Part shown: piece after piece, positions 16,694 to 23,974 of the stretch
How the letters are laid out: each line of letters starts with the position of its first letter
Numbering within the stretch: position 1 is the first letter of the stretch
Origin: Natrinema amylolyticus_A
Lineage (GTDB): Archaea; Halobacteriota; Halobacteria; Halobacteriales; Natrialbaceae
DNA length: 64,000 bases
Direction: 5' to 3'
Assembly: GCF_042678045.1 (NCBI RefSeq)
Contig: NZ_JBHUDI010000004.1
Location: 62,001 to 126,000 of the forward strand
The notes under the pieces: generated by a model
Told to the model about the DNA's origin: nothing
The model's database searches: none
Seen by the model: only the letters and a program-made list of their open reading frames with translations
Translations under genes and position numbers: made by a program

Positions 16694-17237
16694 CGGAATC
16701 CCCCTTACCGAAGGTAGGGCCTTTTGATGGATAAGTGTTCTGTACTGTTACGGTTTCTCACATGTCTTTTGGTCCCGTTTCGGACCGTCGCCGTCGACCA
16801 CTGGGAAACTACGATAGCAATTGGGATTTTGGACTCGGCGTCGGATTCGAGTTCGACCTCGTCAATGGGGAGGCATCGGTCTACGATGAGATCGAAGTCG
16901 ATTCGGATCAGTGCCGAGATGATCACTGGGTAACTACAACCCGAGTGCCCGCAGGTCTCATCCTTGAGGTGATGAATGTCACTTTGGTACACAGAGGCGT
17001 GTGCAACTCGAGATGATCGAACCCTGTCAACTGCACACAGTTCAGTTGCACCATCCCTTCACGACGGTGCCTCGAGCGACAAACCACCCGTTCAGGGGGC
17101 ACTTGAACCGTTCTGTATCCCGTCTTTCATGCTTCTGGCCGGACAATACAAAGTAGCTAGCGCCCATCACAGAGAGTAAGGAGAGCGTTCTGGCACCAGT
17201 GCGGATCGGTGCTTGCACGCAGTACGAAGTCAAGACC
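16694..17237. other. Gene-free region upstream of the TasA-like cluster
   Basis: About 540 bases between the divergent regulator (minus) and the first TasA-like gene (plus). Open frames exist on both strands, but none has haloarchaeal codon use or a recognisable product. It holds nested inverted repeats at 16999-17051 and presumably the promoters of both flanking units. No clear TATA element at leaderless distance from 17238 was found. Confidence 0.5.
16999..17051. repeat. Nested inverted repeats, possible operator
   Basis: GTGTGCA (16999-17005) pairs with TGCACAC (17032-17038), GTGCAACT (17001-17008) with AGTTGCAC (17044-17051), and CAACTG (17028-17033) with CAGTTG (17043-17048). Three overlapping dyads in 53 bases are unlikely in a random intergenic stretch. 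They lie about 190 bases upstream of the first TasA-like gene. Binding by the neighbouring DUF7344-type protein is only a guess. Confidence 0.35.
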
Positions 17238-17891
17238 ATGCGAATGAATCGTCGGAACGTGTTGCTCGGCCTTGGTGCGGTCGTCGCTGGCGGTAGCGCG
17301 ACACTCGGAACGGGTGCGTTCAGTAGTGTTGACGCCCAGCGATCCGCGACGATTCGGACGGTCGGCGATGCGGCTGCCTTTCTCGGGATCGAGGCACATC
17401 CGAATCGGAGTGACGATACTGTCTCGCCGAACGATCCGGATGACGGCTCCGAGGGTACGCCTTACCTTACACTGACCGGTGATGAGATGCTCGAGTTCAA
17501 TTTCGACGGTAGTGGAACTCCTTCTATAGATGGGGCTGGGTTGAACCGGATAGCAACGACGGAGTTCGACGACCTCATTGAAATCTCGAACCAGGGATCA
17601 CAGGATAACGTTAGTCTAGATATCAAACTCGTCGATAGCAGCGGCAGTACCGTCGACGAAGATAACGTCTTCGACGCGTACGCATCAGCCGATTCAACGA
17701 ACGGGAACATCTCGGGTGGCGAGCTATTAGCTGGGTCCGCATCGCTCGACGCTGATGAACGCGTCGCCGTGGGGTTTCGGTTCGATCTCGCTGCAACTGA
17801 CAGTCTTGACGACAGCCAGTACACTGACACTGCCCAGCAAGATTACGGCGAAAACGTTGACTCGATACAGATTACCGCGACAACGCAGTAG
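17238..17891 (+). CDS. TasA-like secreted subunit 1
   Basis: A 217-residue exported protein. The N-terminus MRMNRRNVLLGLGAVVAGGS contains a twin-arginine pair before a moderately hydrophobic core, so export by Tat is likely. The pattern GTGAFSSVDAQRSATI followed by AAAFLGIEA is the TasA/camelysin-like opening (signal ending in GAFS, then a strand). Residues 60-210 alternate beta-rich segments (DDLIEISNQGSQDNVSLDIKL) and acidic loops, with no C-terminal anchor, like a fibre-forming or surface subunit. Paralogue at 18308. The structural role is inferred from pattern and from the SipW-like peptidase gene nearby. Confidence 0.7.
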   Translation: MRMNRRNVLLGLGAVVAGGSATLGTGAFSSVDAQRSATIRTVGDAAAFLGIEAHPNRSDDTVSPNDPDDGSEGTPYLTLTGDEMLEFNFDGSGTPSIDGAGLNRIATTEFDDLIEISNQGSQDNVSLDIKLVDSSGSTVDEDNVFDAYASADSTNGNISGGELLAGSASLDADERVAVGFRFDLAATDSLDDSQYTDTAQQDYGENVDSIQITATTQ

Positions 17892-18307
17892 CCGTGTTTT
17901 GATGCGCGACTGTGGGACAGAGTGTTGTTCATCTTCCATATTACGTCTTGCCGAACGAGCCGGACGGTTCCTCGAGCACCCCTTGTAATCAACTGTGTTA
18001 GAACGCGCCCGTGACTGTGTTACTCACTGGACTGCGGTTACCAAAAACTGAATCTCTGAGAGCAAGTATCTAATCAGTCACCTCTTATTTATGTGGGATG
18101 GCACCATCCTAGATAGAATATAGCCTCAACCGGCCGTTCAGGACATCCTTGAAGACACTATCGCCGATACCGAGATCAGTATTGTATGTCTTGTAGCTGT
18201 TCTTGATACTCAATACAAAGTGGGTAAAGCTACATAGGTTCTCGTAGACGGTTGGCCGGTACCCTCTTACTATAGGATATCGGCGCGACCATACGGTGAT
18301 CATAACG
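17892..18307. other. AT-richer intergenic region without a gene
   Basis: About 415 bases with clearly lower GC than the surrounding sequence. A minus-strand open frame (18109-18393) overlaps the next gene's start and shows no recognisable product. A TATA-like CTATAGG at 18270-18276 serves the gene starting at 18308. I see no intact mobile element, though a decayed one is possible given the base composition. Confidence 0.5.
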
Positions 18308-18829
18308 ATGTCAATGACGAAACGCAACGTGTTATTCGTCCTGGGGCTCGTCGTCGCGATCGGCGGTATGGCGATTGCCTCAGGTGCGTTCACTCAGGTG
18401 GAAGCGGATCGGACAGTGGATGTTACTGTCGACGATGACGGTAATGCATTCCTACAGATAGAAGATGCAGGTAGCGATTTCGTGACGACCTCGGATGGTG
18501 AAATCGAAATATCAACCGCTAACTTCGACGGTGGCGTTCATCAGAACGCGACTGTCACTACCGACTCTGCACTTAACCTCACCCATAACGGAAATGATGA
18601 TATGAACTATACTGTCCACTTCGATACCACAGGGGTTACTGGTGGTGATTTAGTGGTTCGTGATGAGGATGGCAATAACCTGTCTGCTTCGGATACTAAC
18701 CTAACCGTTGATTCGGATGATGCAACTGCCGATAATCAGGTTTATTTCGAGATTGAAACTAAAGACAGCGAGACCGACCTCAGTGGTAATCTCATGATAG
18801 AAATTAACGAAGAGGAAGATACTACATAG
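18308..18829 (+). CDS. TasA-like secreted subunit 2 (low GC)
   Basis: A 173-residue exported protein, a shorter paralogue of the protein at 17238. The opening MSMTKRNVLFVLGLVVAIGG is a signal peptide with Lys-Arg where the paralogue has Arg-Arg; then SGAFTQVEADRTVDVTV and NAFLQIEDAG repeat the TasA-like pattern. The mature part is beta-rich, acidic and Asn/Thr-rich with several N-glycosylation sequons (NAT, NLT, NYT). Codon use is AT-rich compared with neighbours, suggesting recent transfer or fast change. A TATA element at about 18270-18276 suggests a short leader. A GTG at 18296 is a less likely start. Confidence 0.68.
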   Translation: MSMTKRNVLFVLGLVVAIGGMAIASGAFTQVEADRTVDVTVDDDGNAFLQIEDAGSDFVTTSDGEIEISTANFDGGVHQNATVTTDSALNLTHNGNDDMNYTVHFDTTGVTGGDLVVRDEDGNNLSASDTNLTVDSDDATADNQVYFEIETKDSETDLSGNLMIEINEEEDTT

Positions 18830-18860
18830 AGTAGAATACTCCATTAATACATCAATCCTT

Positions 18861-18877
18861 TGGACTTTTTAAGTCCA
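18861..18877 (+). terminator. Hairpin between subunit 2 and the downstream gene
   Basis: TGGACTT (18861-18867), a TTT loop and AAGTCCA (18871-18877) form a perfect seven-pair stem, 31 bases after the stop of subunit 2 and 32 bases before the next ATG. It could end most transcripts of the subunit gene or protect its 3' end. The T/A-rich centre could also act as the TATA box of the downstream gene, with a start point near 18896. Sequence seen, function inferred. Confidence 0.45.
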
Positions 18878-18909
18878 GTTAGTCTCAATAACCACTAATC
18901 ATATACGCA

Positions 18910-20034
18910 ATGGTATCAACGCGCATCTTGCTCATTGCGTCAGTTCTATGTTTTCTCTTGGTGCTCGCAGTTCCAACTGCGGCGCTTACGGTGGGTGAAG
19001 ACCCAATGAGCGACGATATCGTCCTCGAGCCGGTCGACAACCGCTATGCGACGATCGATGACGGTAAGCTCGTCCTTGACCTGAGTCTGTACGACAACGC
19101 GGTCTCGACGGTCACTGACGTGTTCACGATCGAGGTAAGCGAAGACGCCGACGACGTTGAGGCACTCTGGATCGATCACGACGTCGACGGCGTGTCGTTC
19201 TACGGGGATGGGGCGAAACTCACGAACGAGTCGCGTCTCGAGCCGATCCCTGGTGAAACGATCACTGTCGGGGCGACAGTCAACACGCACGTCACACAAA
19301 CGGGGACGGAACGGTTCACTGTCGCGGTGCAGTACGATGACGAAGAAGATGCTCCGTCACCGGACATAGAGCGGACGGAACTGAACGTCTCGCCGACAAC
19401 GGTCGACACTGGCGAACCACTAACCGCGACCGCGACCTATCGCAACGTCGGCAGTGCCTCGAGCGAGACCACAGCCGAGTTGACTGTCGACGGGACCGTC
19501 GTCGACCAGCGAACGATCGACCTCGAGCCGGGCGAGGAACGAACGGTCACGTTCGAACGACCGATGTACTGGCCCGACACGTACGAGGTGGGAATCACGG
19601 GAGCAGGCAGCGAATCGGTGACCATTGGGGGGCCGCCGATCGACATTGTCAATGCCAGCGTCGATAGCACAACGGTCACCACGGGCGACTCGACTACCGT
19701 TCGAGCGACGGTCAGGAATCCGACCGACAGGGCGGTCGACCGGACGCTCGAGGTGGCAGTCGACGGGATCGTCGTCGATAGCCAGGCCGTCTCGATCCCG
19801 GCAAACGGCGAGCGGACGGTGACCTTCGAGCGGCAGTTCGAGACAGCGGGGACCTACGAGATCGCGGTGAGCGGCGTACCTGCGGGGAAGGTGTCCGTCG
19901 AGGATCCGGTGGGGATGTCACTACAGAACCGCGAGCTCGCGGCGGCGACGACGGCGGCACTCGCGCCGCCGGCGACGGCAGGGCTGTTGTTTCTGGCAGG
20001 GGCAGCGAACCGCCGGTGGGCGATCGTTCGCTAG
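18910..20034 (+). CDS. DUF1102/CARDB-like secreted, membrane-anchored protein
   Basis: A 374-residue exported protein. Residues 1-25 are a Sec signal (LLIASVLCFLLVLAVPTAA). Residues about 30-150 form a beta domain resembling haloarchaeal DUF1102 (PMSDDIVLEPVDNRYATIDD). Two CARDB/APHP-like domains follow (about 155-240 and 245-335), each with the motif DLEPGEERTVTFER or SIPANGERTVTFER. A C-terminal helix (ALAPPATAGLLFLAGA) ends in a short basic tail, so the protein is anchored outside the cell. Such CARDB repeats often act as spacers or adhesive modules. Likely assembly or anchor partner for the subunits upstream. Confidence 0.72.
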   Translation: MVSTRILLIASVLCFLLVLAVPTAALTVGEDPMSDDIVLEPVDNRYATIDDGKLVLDLSLYDNAVSTVTDVFTIEVSEDADDVEALWIDHDVDGVSFYGDGAKLTNESRLEPIPGETITVGATVNTHVTQTGTERFTVAVQYDDEEDAPSPDIERTELNVSPTTVDTGEPLTATATYRNVGSASSETTAELTVDGTVVDQRTIDLEPGEERTVTFERPMYWPDTYEVGITGAGSESVTIGGPPIDIVNASVDSTTVTTGDSTTVRATVRNPTDRAVDRTLEVAVDGIVVDSQAVSIPANGERTVTFERQFETAGTYEIAVSGVPAGKVSVEDPVGMSLQNRELAAATTAALAPPATAGLLFLAGAANRRWAIVR

Positions 20035-20183
20035 CGACGGCCCTGTCCACTGACACTGGAGGTGCCAGCCCGCTCGCCACTGTGCAGGCGTGTTGACGTA
20101 TCGAACTCCGGCGGCCGTGTAACTCGCGCGGGCTTTAAGACTGCTGGACGCAAAGGATCGGTATCCCGAACTGTCAGCAACGT

Positions 20184-20210
20184 ATGATCGTCACCGGACC
20201 CTATCGATGA
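20184..20210 (+). promoter_or_regulatory. Short upstream reading frame coupled to sipW-like start
   Basis: An ATG at 20184 opens an eight-codon frame (MIVTGPYR) whose stop overlaps the start of the signal peptidase gene as ATGA at 20207-20210. A TTTAAG element at 20133-20138 could place the start of the transcript near 20163, so the short frame would be the first one met by a ribosome. Translational coupling through ATGA is common in archaeal operons. That this one is translated is not shown. Confidence 0.35.
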
Positions 20211-21388
20211 CCGCGTCGACCATCGTCACGCGGGGACTCGGGTACGCCGCCGCGCTGGTCGTCGTCCTGTTGATCGTCGGCCAACTGCTCGGCCAGCCGA
20301 TCCTGCTCGGGTACGTCGCGACCGGCAGCATGGAGCCGACGATGGACGCCGGCGACGGGTTCGTCGCGATCCCGAGTGCCGTCACCGACGAGGTCGAGGA
20401 GGGGGACGTGGTCGTCTTTCAGGCTCGAGAACTCCACGACGGTGGACTGACGACCCACCGCGTGGTCGGCGAGACTGAGAGTGGCTACGTTACGAAAGGC
20501 GATGCGAACCCGTTTACCGACCAGGACGGCGGCGAACCGCCGGTCACCGACGGACAGATCGTCGCCGAAGCCTTGCAGATAAACGGCGAAGTTGTGACGA
20601 TTCCGTTCCTCGGAACGGCGATCATGTGGCTACAGGGGCTCGTCCAAGGGGCCGCCGGAACCGCAACTTCGGTTCTCGGGCTGACGACGAGCGCCTCGAG
20701 CAACGGCCTCGGCTCGATGCTCGTCGCGATCGGCGTTGCCTTGCTCGGCTTCGGGACCCTACTCGAGCGACTCGGGCCCGCACGACGCGAGAAAACGAGA
20801 CGCCGCTCGCGCGAAAACGTGCTGGCGTTCTGGACCGTGCTGGGACTCGTTTTGCTCGTGTTCGTCACGTTTGCGACCGCGGCGATGGTCGTCCCGTCGG
20901 GGACCTACGAGTACGGGCTCGTCAGTACGGAGTCGCCGACCGACGATCCACAGATCGTCGCGCCGGGGGCGACGACCGAACTCGCCCGGTCGGTCGACAA
21001 CGCCGGCTACCTGCCGGTGGTCGTCGTCCACGAGGCCGAAAGCAACGGGATCAGGACCGATCCGGGGTGGCAGACGATCGGCATCCGCGGAAGCGGTGAG
21101 ACGACGGTACGGTTGTCCGCACCAGAAGAGACCGGTGAGTACACGCGAACCCTCGGCGAATATCGGTATCTTGCCGTTCTGCCGCCGTCGCTGCTGGTCT
21201 GGCTCCACGGCGTGCATCCGTTCGCCGCGATCGGGGCGGTCAACGGCGTTATCGTCGGACTCACCGTCGCGCTCATCCTTCTGCTCTTCGGCAGCGGCGA
21301 TCTGCGGCTTCGATCCGGCCCGGATCACGTGTCGCTGTCGACGCGACTCGAGCGGCGGCTTCGAGCGTGGCTTCGTGACCGCGAGTAG
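20207..21388 (+). CDS. SipW-like signal peptidase I with extra C-terminal membrane domain
   Basis: A 393-residue S26B-type peptidase. After an N-terminal helix (about 12-33), GYVATGSMEPTM carries the catalytic Ser41, TTHRVVG the general base His84 (archaeal/ER type, where bacteria use Lys), and KGDANPFTD the acidic residues Asp99/Asp105. SipW in Bacillus cleaves TasA. Beyond the usual ~190 residues, this protein adds a membrane helix near 207-227, an external beta domain of about 90 residues and another helix near 333-352. Located between anchored surface proteins, it probably processes the subunits in this cluster. Confidence 0.85.
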   Translation: MTASTIVTRGLGYAAALVVVLLIVGQLLGQPILLGYVATGSMEPTMDAGDGFVAIPSAVTDEVEEGDVVVFQARELHDGGLTTHRVVGETESGYVTKGDANPFTDQDGGEPPVTDGQIVAEALQINGEVVTIPFLGTAIMWLQGLVQGAAGTATSVLGLTTSASSNGLGSMLVAIGVALLGFGTLLERLGPARREKTRRRSRENVLAFWTVLGLVLLVFVTFATAAMVVPSGTYEYGLVSTESPTDDPQIVAPGATTELARSVDNAGYLPVVVVHEAESNGIRTDPGWQTIGIRGSGETTVRLSAPEETGEYTRTLGEYRYLAVLPPSLLVWLHGVHPFAAIGAVNGVIVGLTVALILLLFGSGDLRLRSGPDHVSLSTRLERRLRAWLRDRE

Positions 21389-21542
21389 CCGTTCAAGCCA
21401 CTATTCTTATGATGATCGATTGCTTCGGTTCACGTATGTATTGTCCCGATGACCGACCAGTTCGAAATCGAACCGGTCGGCCAGCGGGCGGGTTCGACCG
21501 GCGAGGCCGGATCGGGGGAGACAGGGACGGGGAACACGACGG

Positions 21543-22727
21543 ATGATCGACAGTCCACGACTCGAGCTGGTGCTTGCCAGATCCGGACGGGAGATCGCGA
21601 TCGTGCTGGCCGTCGTCGGTGTCCTGTCGATCGCCGCCACCGGCTGGGCCGTCGCGAATCCAGTGACGACGACGACACCGCAGTTCGACGAGGAGCGTGT
21701 CTCGGCTGACATCGGGACGAGTGCCGTCGTTACCCAGAACAGCACGCTCTGGACGGAAGGCGACCGACTCACCGATAGTTCGGTCTATATGCTCAACGAG
21801 TCACCGGAGCTGACGGTCCACCCCGAGACGCGAGTGCAAAACGCGACCGGGGAGACGTCGCTCGAGGACGGTGACGTAAGCCACGAGCTAGTGCTTCGGT
21901 TCGAAGCGACCCGCAACGACGAGCCGTTCTGGAACGAGACGCGGCTCGTGTTGCGCGAGTCACCGGCGGTCGAAAACGGGGTTGCGACGTCGAACGCGAC
22001 GATCGATATCGAATCGATCCGCCAGCGACAGCGACAACTCGAGCGGGAGGTCACCGGCGTTGGCTCGATCAAGTTAACGATGGAATTTCACACCGAGTAC
22101 GATACCGGTCGCCATCAGGGGTCGATGACGACGACGACGCCGGTGACGATCACGGACGAGGCCTACTGGCTCGGCGGGTCGCTGTCGGATTCAGCAACGC
22201 ACAGTCATCAAAGCGGAATCGATCGGACGACCGAGTCCCGGAGCCCGGTGCTCGTCGGTGGGCTGTCGGTGCTCGGGACCCTCGCACTCGCCGGTGCAGT
22301 GATCGTCGTCCGCCGGTCGCCCGCGGATATCGACGCCGCCCGCCGGGCGGTCCACGAACAGCGCTACGCCGAGTGGATCTCGCAGGGATCGATCCCGATG
22401 TGGATCGGCGATCATCACGTCGCGCTCGATACGCTCGAGGACGTGGTCGACGTCGCGATCGACACGAACGAGCGGGTCGTCTACGACGACCAACGGGACC
22501 TGTTTGCGGTCCTCAGCGACGGTGTCATCTACTATTACACCGATCGGGGCCTCTGGGAGGAGACCGCCTGGCCGGAGATGGATCTCCAGAGCCGGTCGTC
22601 CGCCGTGGACGCTGACGGGGAGTTGCCTCCCGGAGATGTCTCCGATCTCGAGGACCTCGACGAGTTCGCGGACGCTGACGATCCGGATAGCTTCGAGGAC
22701 GACGAGGAGATCTGGAACCAACTGTAA
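21543..22727 (+). CDS. DUF5305-like membrane-anchored surface protein
   Basis: A 394-residue protein with two membrane helices: residues about 17-38 and about 236-257 (VLVGGLSVLGTLALAGAVIVV). The ~200 residues between them are external and beta-rich with N-glycosylation sequons (QNST, NATG, NETR, NATI). The last ~135 residues are cytoplasmic and acidic. This layout and sequence (FDEERVSADIGTSAVVTQNSTLW) match the haloarchaeal DUF5305 family, often found beside SipW-type signal peptidases. Role unknown; probably a partner in surface fibre assembly. It is followed by a T-tract terminator. Confidence 0.75.
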   Translation: MIDSPRLELVLARSGREIAIVLAVVGVLSIAATGWAVANPVTTTTPQFDEERVSADIGTSAVVTQNSTLWTEGDRLTDSSVYMLNESPELTVHPETRVQNATGETSLEDGDVSHELVLRFEATRNDEPFWNETRLVLRESPAVENGVATSNATIDIESIRQRQRQLEREVTGVGSIKLTMEFHTEYDTGRHQGSMTTTTPVTITDEAYWLGGSLSDSATHSHQSGIDRTTESRSPVLVGGLSVLGTLALAGAVIVVRRSPADIDAARRAVHEQRYAEWISQGSIPMWIGDHHVALDTLEDVVDVAIDTNERVVYDDQRDLFAVLSDGVIYYYTDRGLWEETAWPEMDLQSRSSAVDADGELPPGDVSDLEDLDEFADADDPDSFEDDEEIWNQL

Positions 22728-22731
22728 GCCG

Positions 22732-22740
22732 TTTTTTCTT
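22732..22740 (+). terminator. T-tract terminator after the DUF5305-like gene
   Basis: TTTTTTCTT directly follows the stop codon at 22725-22727. T-rich tracts are the main intrinsic termination signal in archaea. Confidence 0.45.
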
Positions 22741-22848
22741 CGTGCAAGTGGGGGAGAACAATTCTGACAACGGATCGTGGCCGGGGAGCGATGGTGTTCG
22801 GATCGTGGACGAGTGGAGCATGCCTGCTGACAGCTTTTTAGCGCTTTC

Positions 22849-22912
22849 CCGCTGTCCCGGCGAGTCCGTAGGACGGGTCGCGAGTGTGCCGGCACCCACT
22901 GACAGGAGTTCG
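22849..22912 (+). repeat. Intergenic repeat family 1, copy B
   Basis: Shares GCTGTCCCGGCG at its left end and GGCACCCACTGACAG at its right end with copies at 23901-23974 (same strand) and 62611-62683 (opposite strand). The middle is less conserved (a GTCGCG core is kept). It sits downstream of a stop codon. Confidence 0.6.
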
Positions 22913-23080
22913 CATCAACCAGATTTTATGTACACGTCCGGTGTCCAGCCCGATCGGTTTGATACCTTCCAGTCGAGCAGTCACAGTCCGCGTCGCCACC
23001 TGATCGGTAATCACAGTCATACTTTCCGGACGTAAAAATACAGAGCTTTATCACGATCTTATTTTTGGTAAGGCTCAACT

Positions 23081-23087
23081 TTTATAC
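23081..23087 (+). promoter_or_regulatory. TATA element for the winged-helix gene
   Basis: TTTATAC centred about 27 bases before the ATG at 23112, so the transcript is probably leaderless. Upstream sequence is AT-rich. Confidence 0.5.
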
Positions 23088-23111
23088 TGCTGGGACCGTT
23101 CGATTCGTAAT

Positions 23112-23405
23112 ATGGTAGAGACCGACGGGGAGGAAATAGAAGACTTGCCACCGAGCGCGAAACTCGTCTTCAAGGTCCTCGAGTACGACGGGCCATTGAC
23201 CCAGAAGCAGATCGTCGAGGAATCGATGCTCTCGGCTCGGACGGTACGCTACGCGCTCGAGCGCCTCGAAGGGATCGGGATCGTCGACGAGGACATCTAC
23301 TTTGCGGACGCTCGTCAGAGCCTCTATCGACTCCAGGAACCGGTCGCGGCCGACGGTAACGGCGTCGAGGAGTCCCCGAAGAAGGACGCCTGCTGTGCGG
23401 AATAA
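23112..23405 (+). CDS. Small winged-helix transcriptional regulator (MarR-like)
   Basis: A 97-residue protein. Residues about 12-80 form a winged helix: SAKLVFKVLEYDGPLTQKQI, then VEESMLSARTVRYALERLEG as the recognition helix region, then IVDEDIYFADARQSLYRL as the wing. The tail ends KKDACCAE with adjacent cysteines, which may be redox- or metal-sensitive (guess). It starts leaderless behind a clear TATA element. Targets unknown; the next gene encodes a membrane protein and both lie between repeat copies B and A. Confidence 0.78.
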   Translation: MVETDGEEIEDLPPSAKLVFKVLEYDGPLTQKQIVEESMLSARTVRYALERLEGIGIVDEDIYFADARQSLYRLQEPVAADGNGVEESPKKDACCAE

Positions 23406-23420
23406 CGGCTGGAACGCCAG

Positions 23421-23427
23421 GATTATC
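23421..23427 (+). promoter_or_regulatory. TATA-like element for the membrane-protein gene
   Basis: GATTATC centred about 27 bases before the ATG at 23451. This indicates its own leaderless transcript rather than simple readthrough from the regulator gene 45 bases upstream. Confidence 0.35.
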
Positions 23428-23450
23428 TCCCAGCGGTGACCGTCTCCGAT

Positions 23451-23864
23451 ATGAACAAAGAGCGGCTCCCGCGGTGGGGCTGGCTGGTAGCCGGACTGTT
23501 TCTCGCGGTGCTGGTTTCGAACCTGCTCAACCTGCTGGTGCTGGTACCGGCGGTGCTTCCGGAGGCGTATCGATCGATTACGGTCATCGCGGCGATGGCA
23601 CCGATCTTGATCTACGTCGGGGTCTGGTACGACGAGGAGCGGCAACCGTACTGGCGGCAGTCGCGGGTGAAAATCGCCGGCGACGTCCTGTTCGTCGTGA
23701 CCGGCGCGATACTGGGATCGGCAATCGTGCTCGTGGCGCTGGTCGGCGTCGGACTTCCCAGCACAGTGTTGGATATCCTCGCGATGAGCGCCGGCTTCCT
23801 CCTGGCGTGGGGGCTGTTCTGGTGGCGCAATCCGGAACTCTACGCCGTCGACCTCGAGCCCTAG
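23451..23864 (+). CDS. Four-helix membrane protein of unknown function
   Basis: A 137-residue protein with four hydrophobic segments (about 10-31, 40-58, 74-96 and 103-123), the second followed by the charged loop WYDEERQPYWRQSRVK. Not recognised. It lies just downstream of the small winged-helix gene and upstream of a repeat copy at the nadE stop. A start at 23436 is possible, but 23451 matches the TATA spacing. Confidence 0.65.
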   Translation: MNKERLPRWGWLVAGLFLAVLVSNLLNLLVLVPAVLPEAYRSITVIAAMAPILIYVGVWYDEERQPYWRQSRVKIAGDVLFVVTGAILGSAIVLVALVGVGLPSTVLDILAMSAGFLLAWGLFWWRNPELYAVDLEP

Positions 23865-23900
23865 CCGTTCTCTCACACGAGCGTTCGACGGACAGTCATA

Positions 23901-23974
23901 CGGTCTGCTGTCCCGGCGGGCCCGCCGGACGGATCGCGGGTGCGCTGACACCCACTGACAGATGTCCGTCTCAG
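23901..23974 (+). repeat. Intergenic repeat family 1, copy A
   Basis: The best-preserved copy. Its reverse-strand counterpart at 62611-62683 agrees over most of about 74 bases (GTCTGCTGTCCCGGCG ... GGATCGCGGGTGCGCTGACA ... CCACTGACAG ... GTCCGTCTCA). The middle contains the perfect palindrome CGGCGGGCCCGCCG at 23914-23927. It fills the space between convergent stop codons and reaches the nadE stop. Confidence 0.65.

Larger units (their letters stand above)
22728..23111. other. Gene-free region: terminator, repeat copy and promoter
   Basis: About 380 bases after the DUF5305-like gene. It contains the T-tract at 22732-22740, an intergenic repeat copy at 22849-22912, an AT-rich stretch from 23020, and the promoter of the small regulator. 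No credible open frame. Confidence 0.55.

Noticed and set aside
16735..17016. Possible small gene upstream of the TasA-like cluster
   Set aside because: No haloarchaeal acidic composition, no promoter spacing and no recognised family; the opposite strand is equally open.
18109..18393. Minus-strand open frame in the low-GC spacer, considered as a transposase remnant
   Set aside because: No DDE, HTH or zinc motif; its N-terminal half is antisense to the signal peptide of subunit 2.
21449..21709. Plus-strand frame upstream of and overlapping the DUF5305-like gene
   Set aside because: Its first ~33 codons look polar and acidic, but it runs out of frame into the next gene and has no recognisable product; a frameshifted N-terminus of the DUF5305-like gene is possible but not needed.
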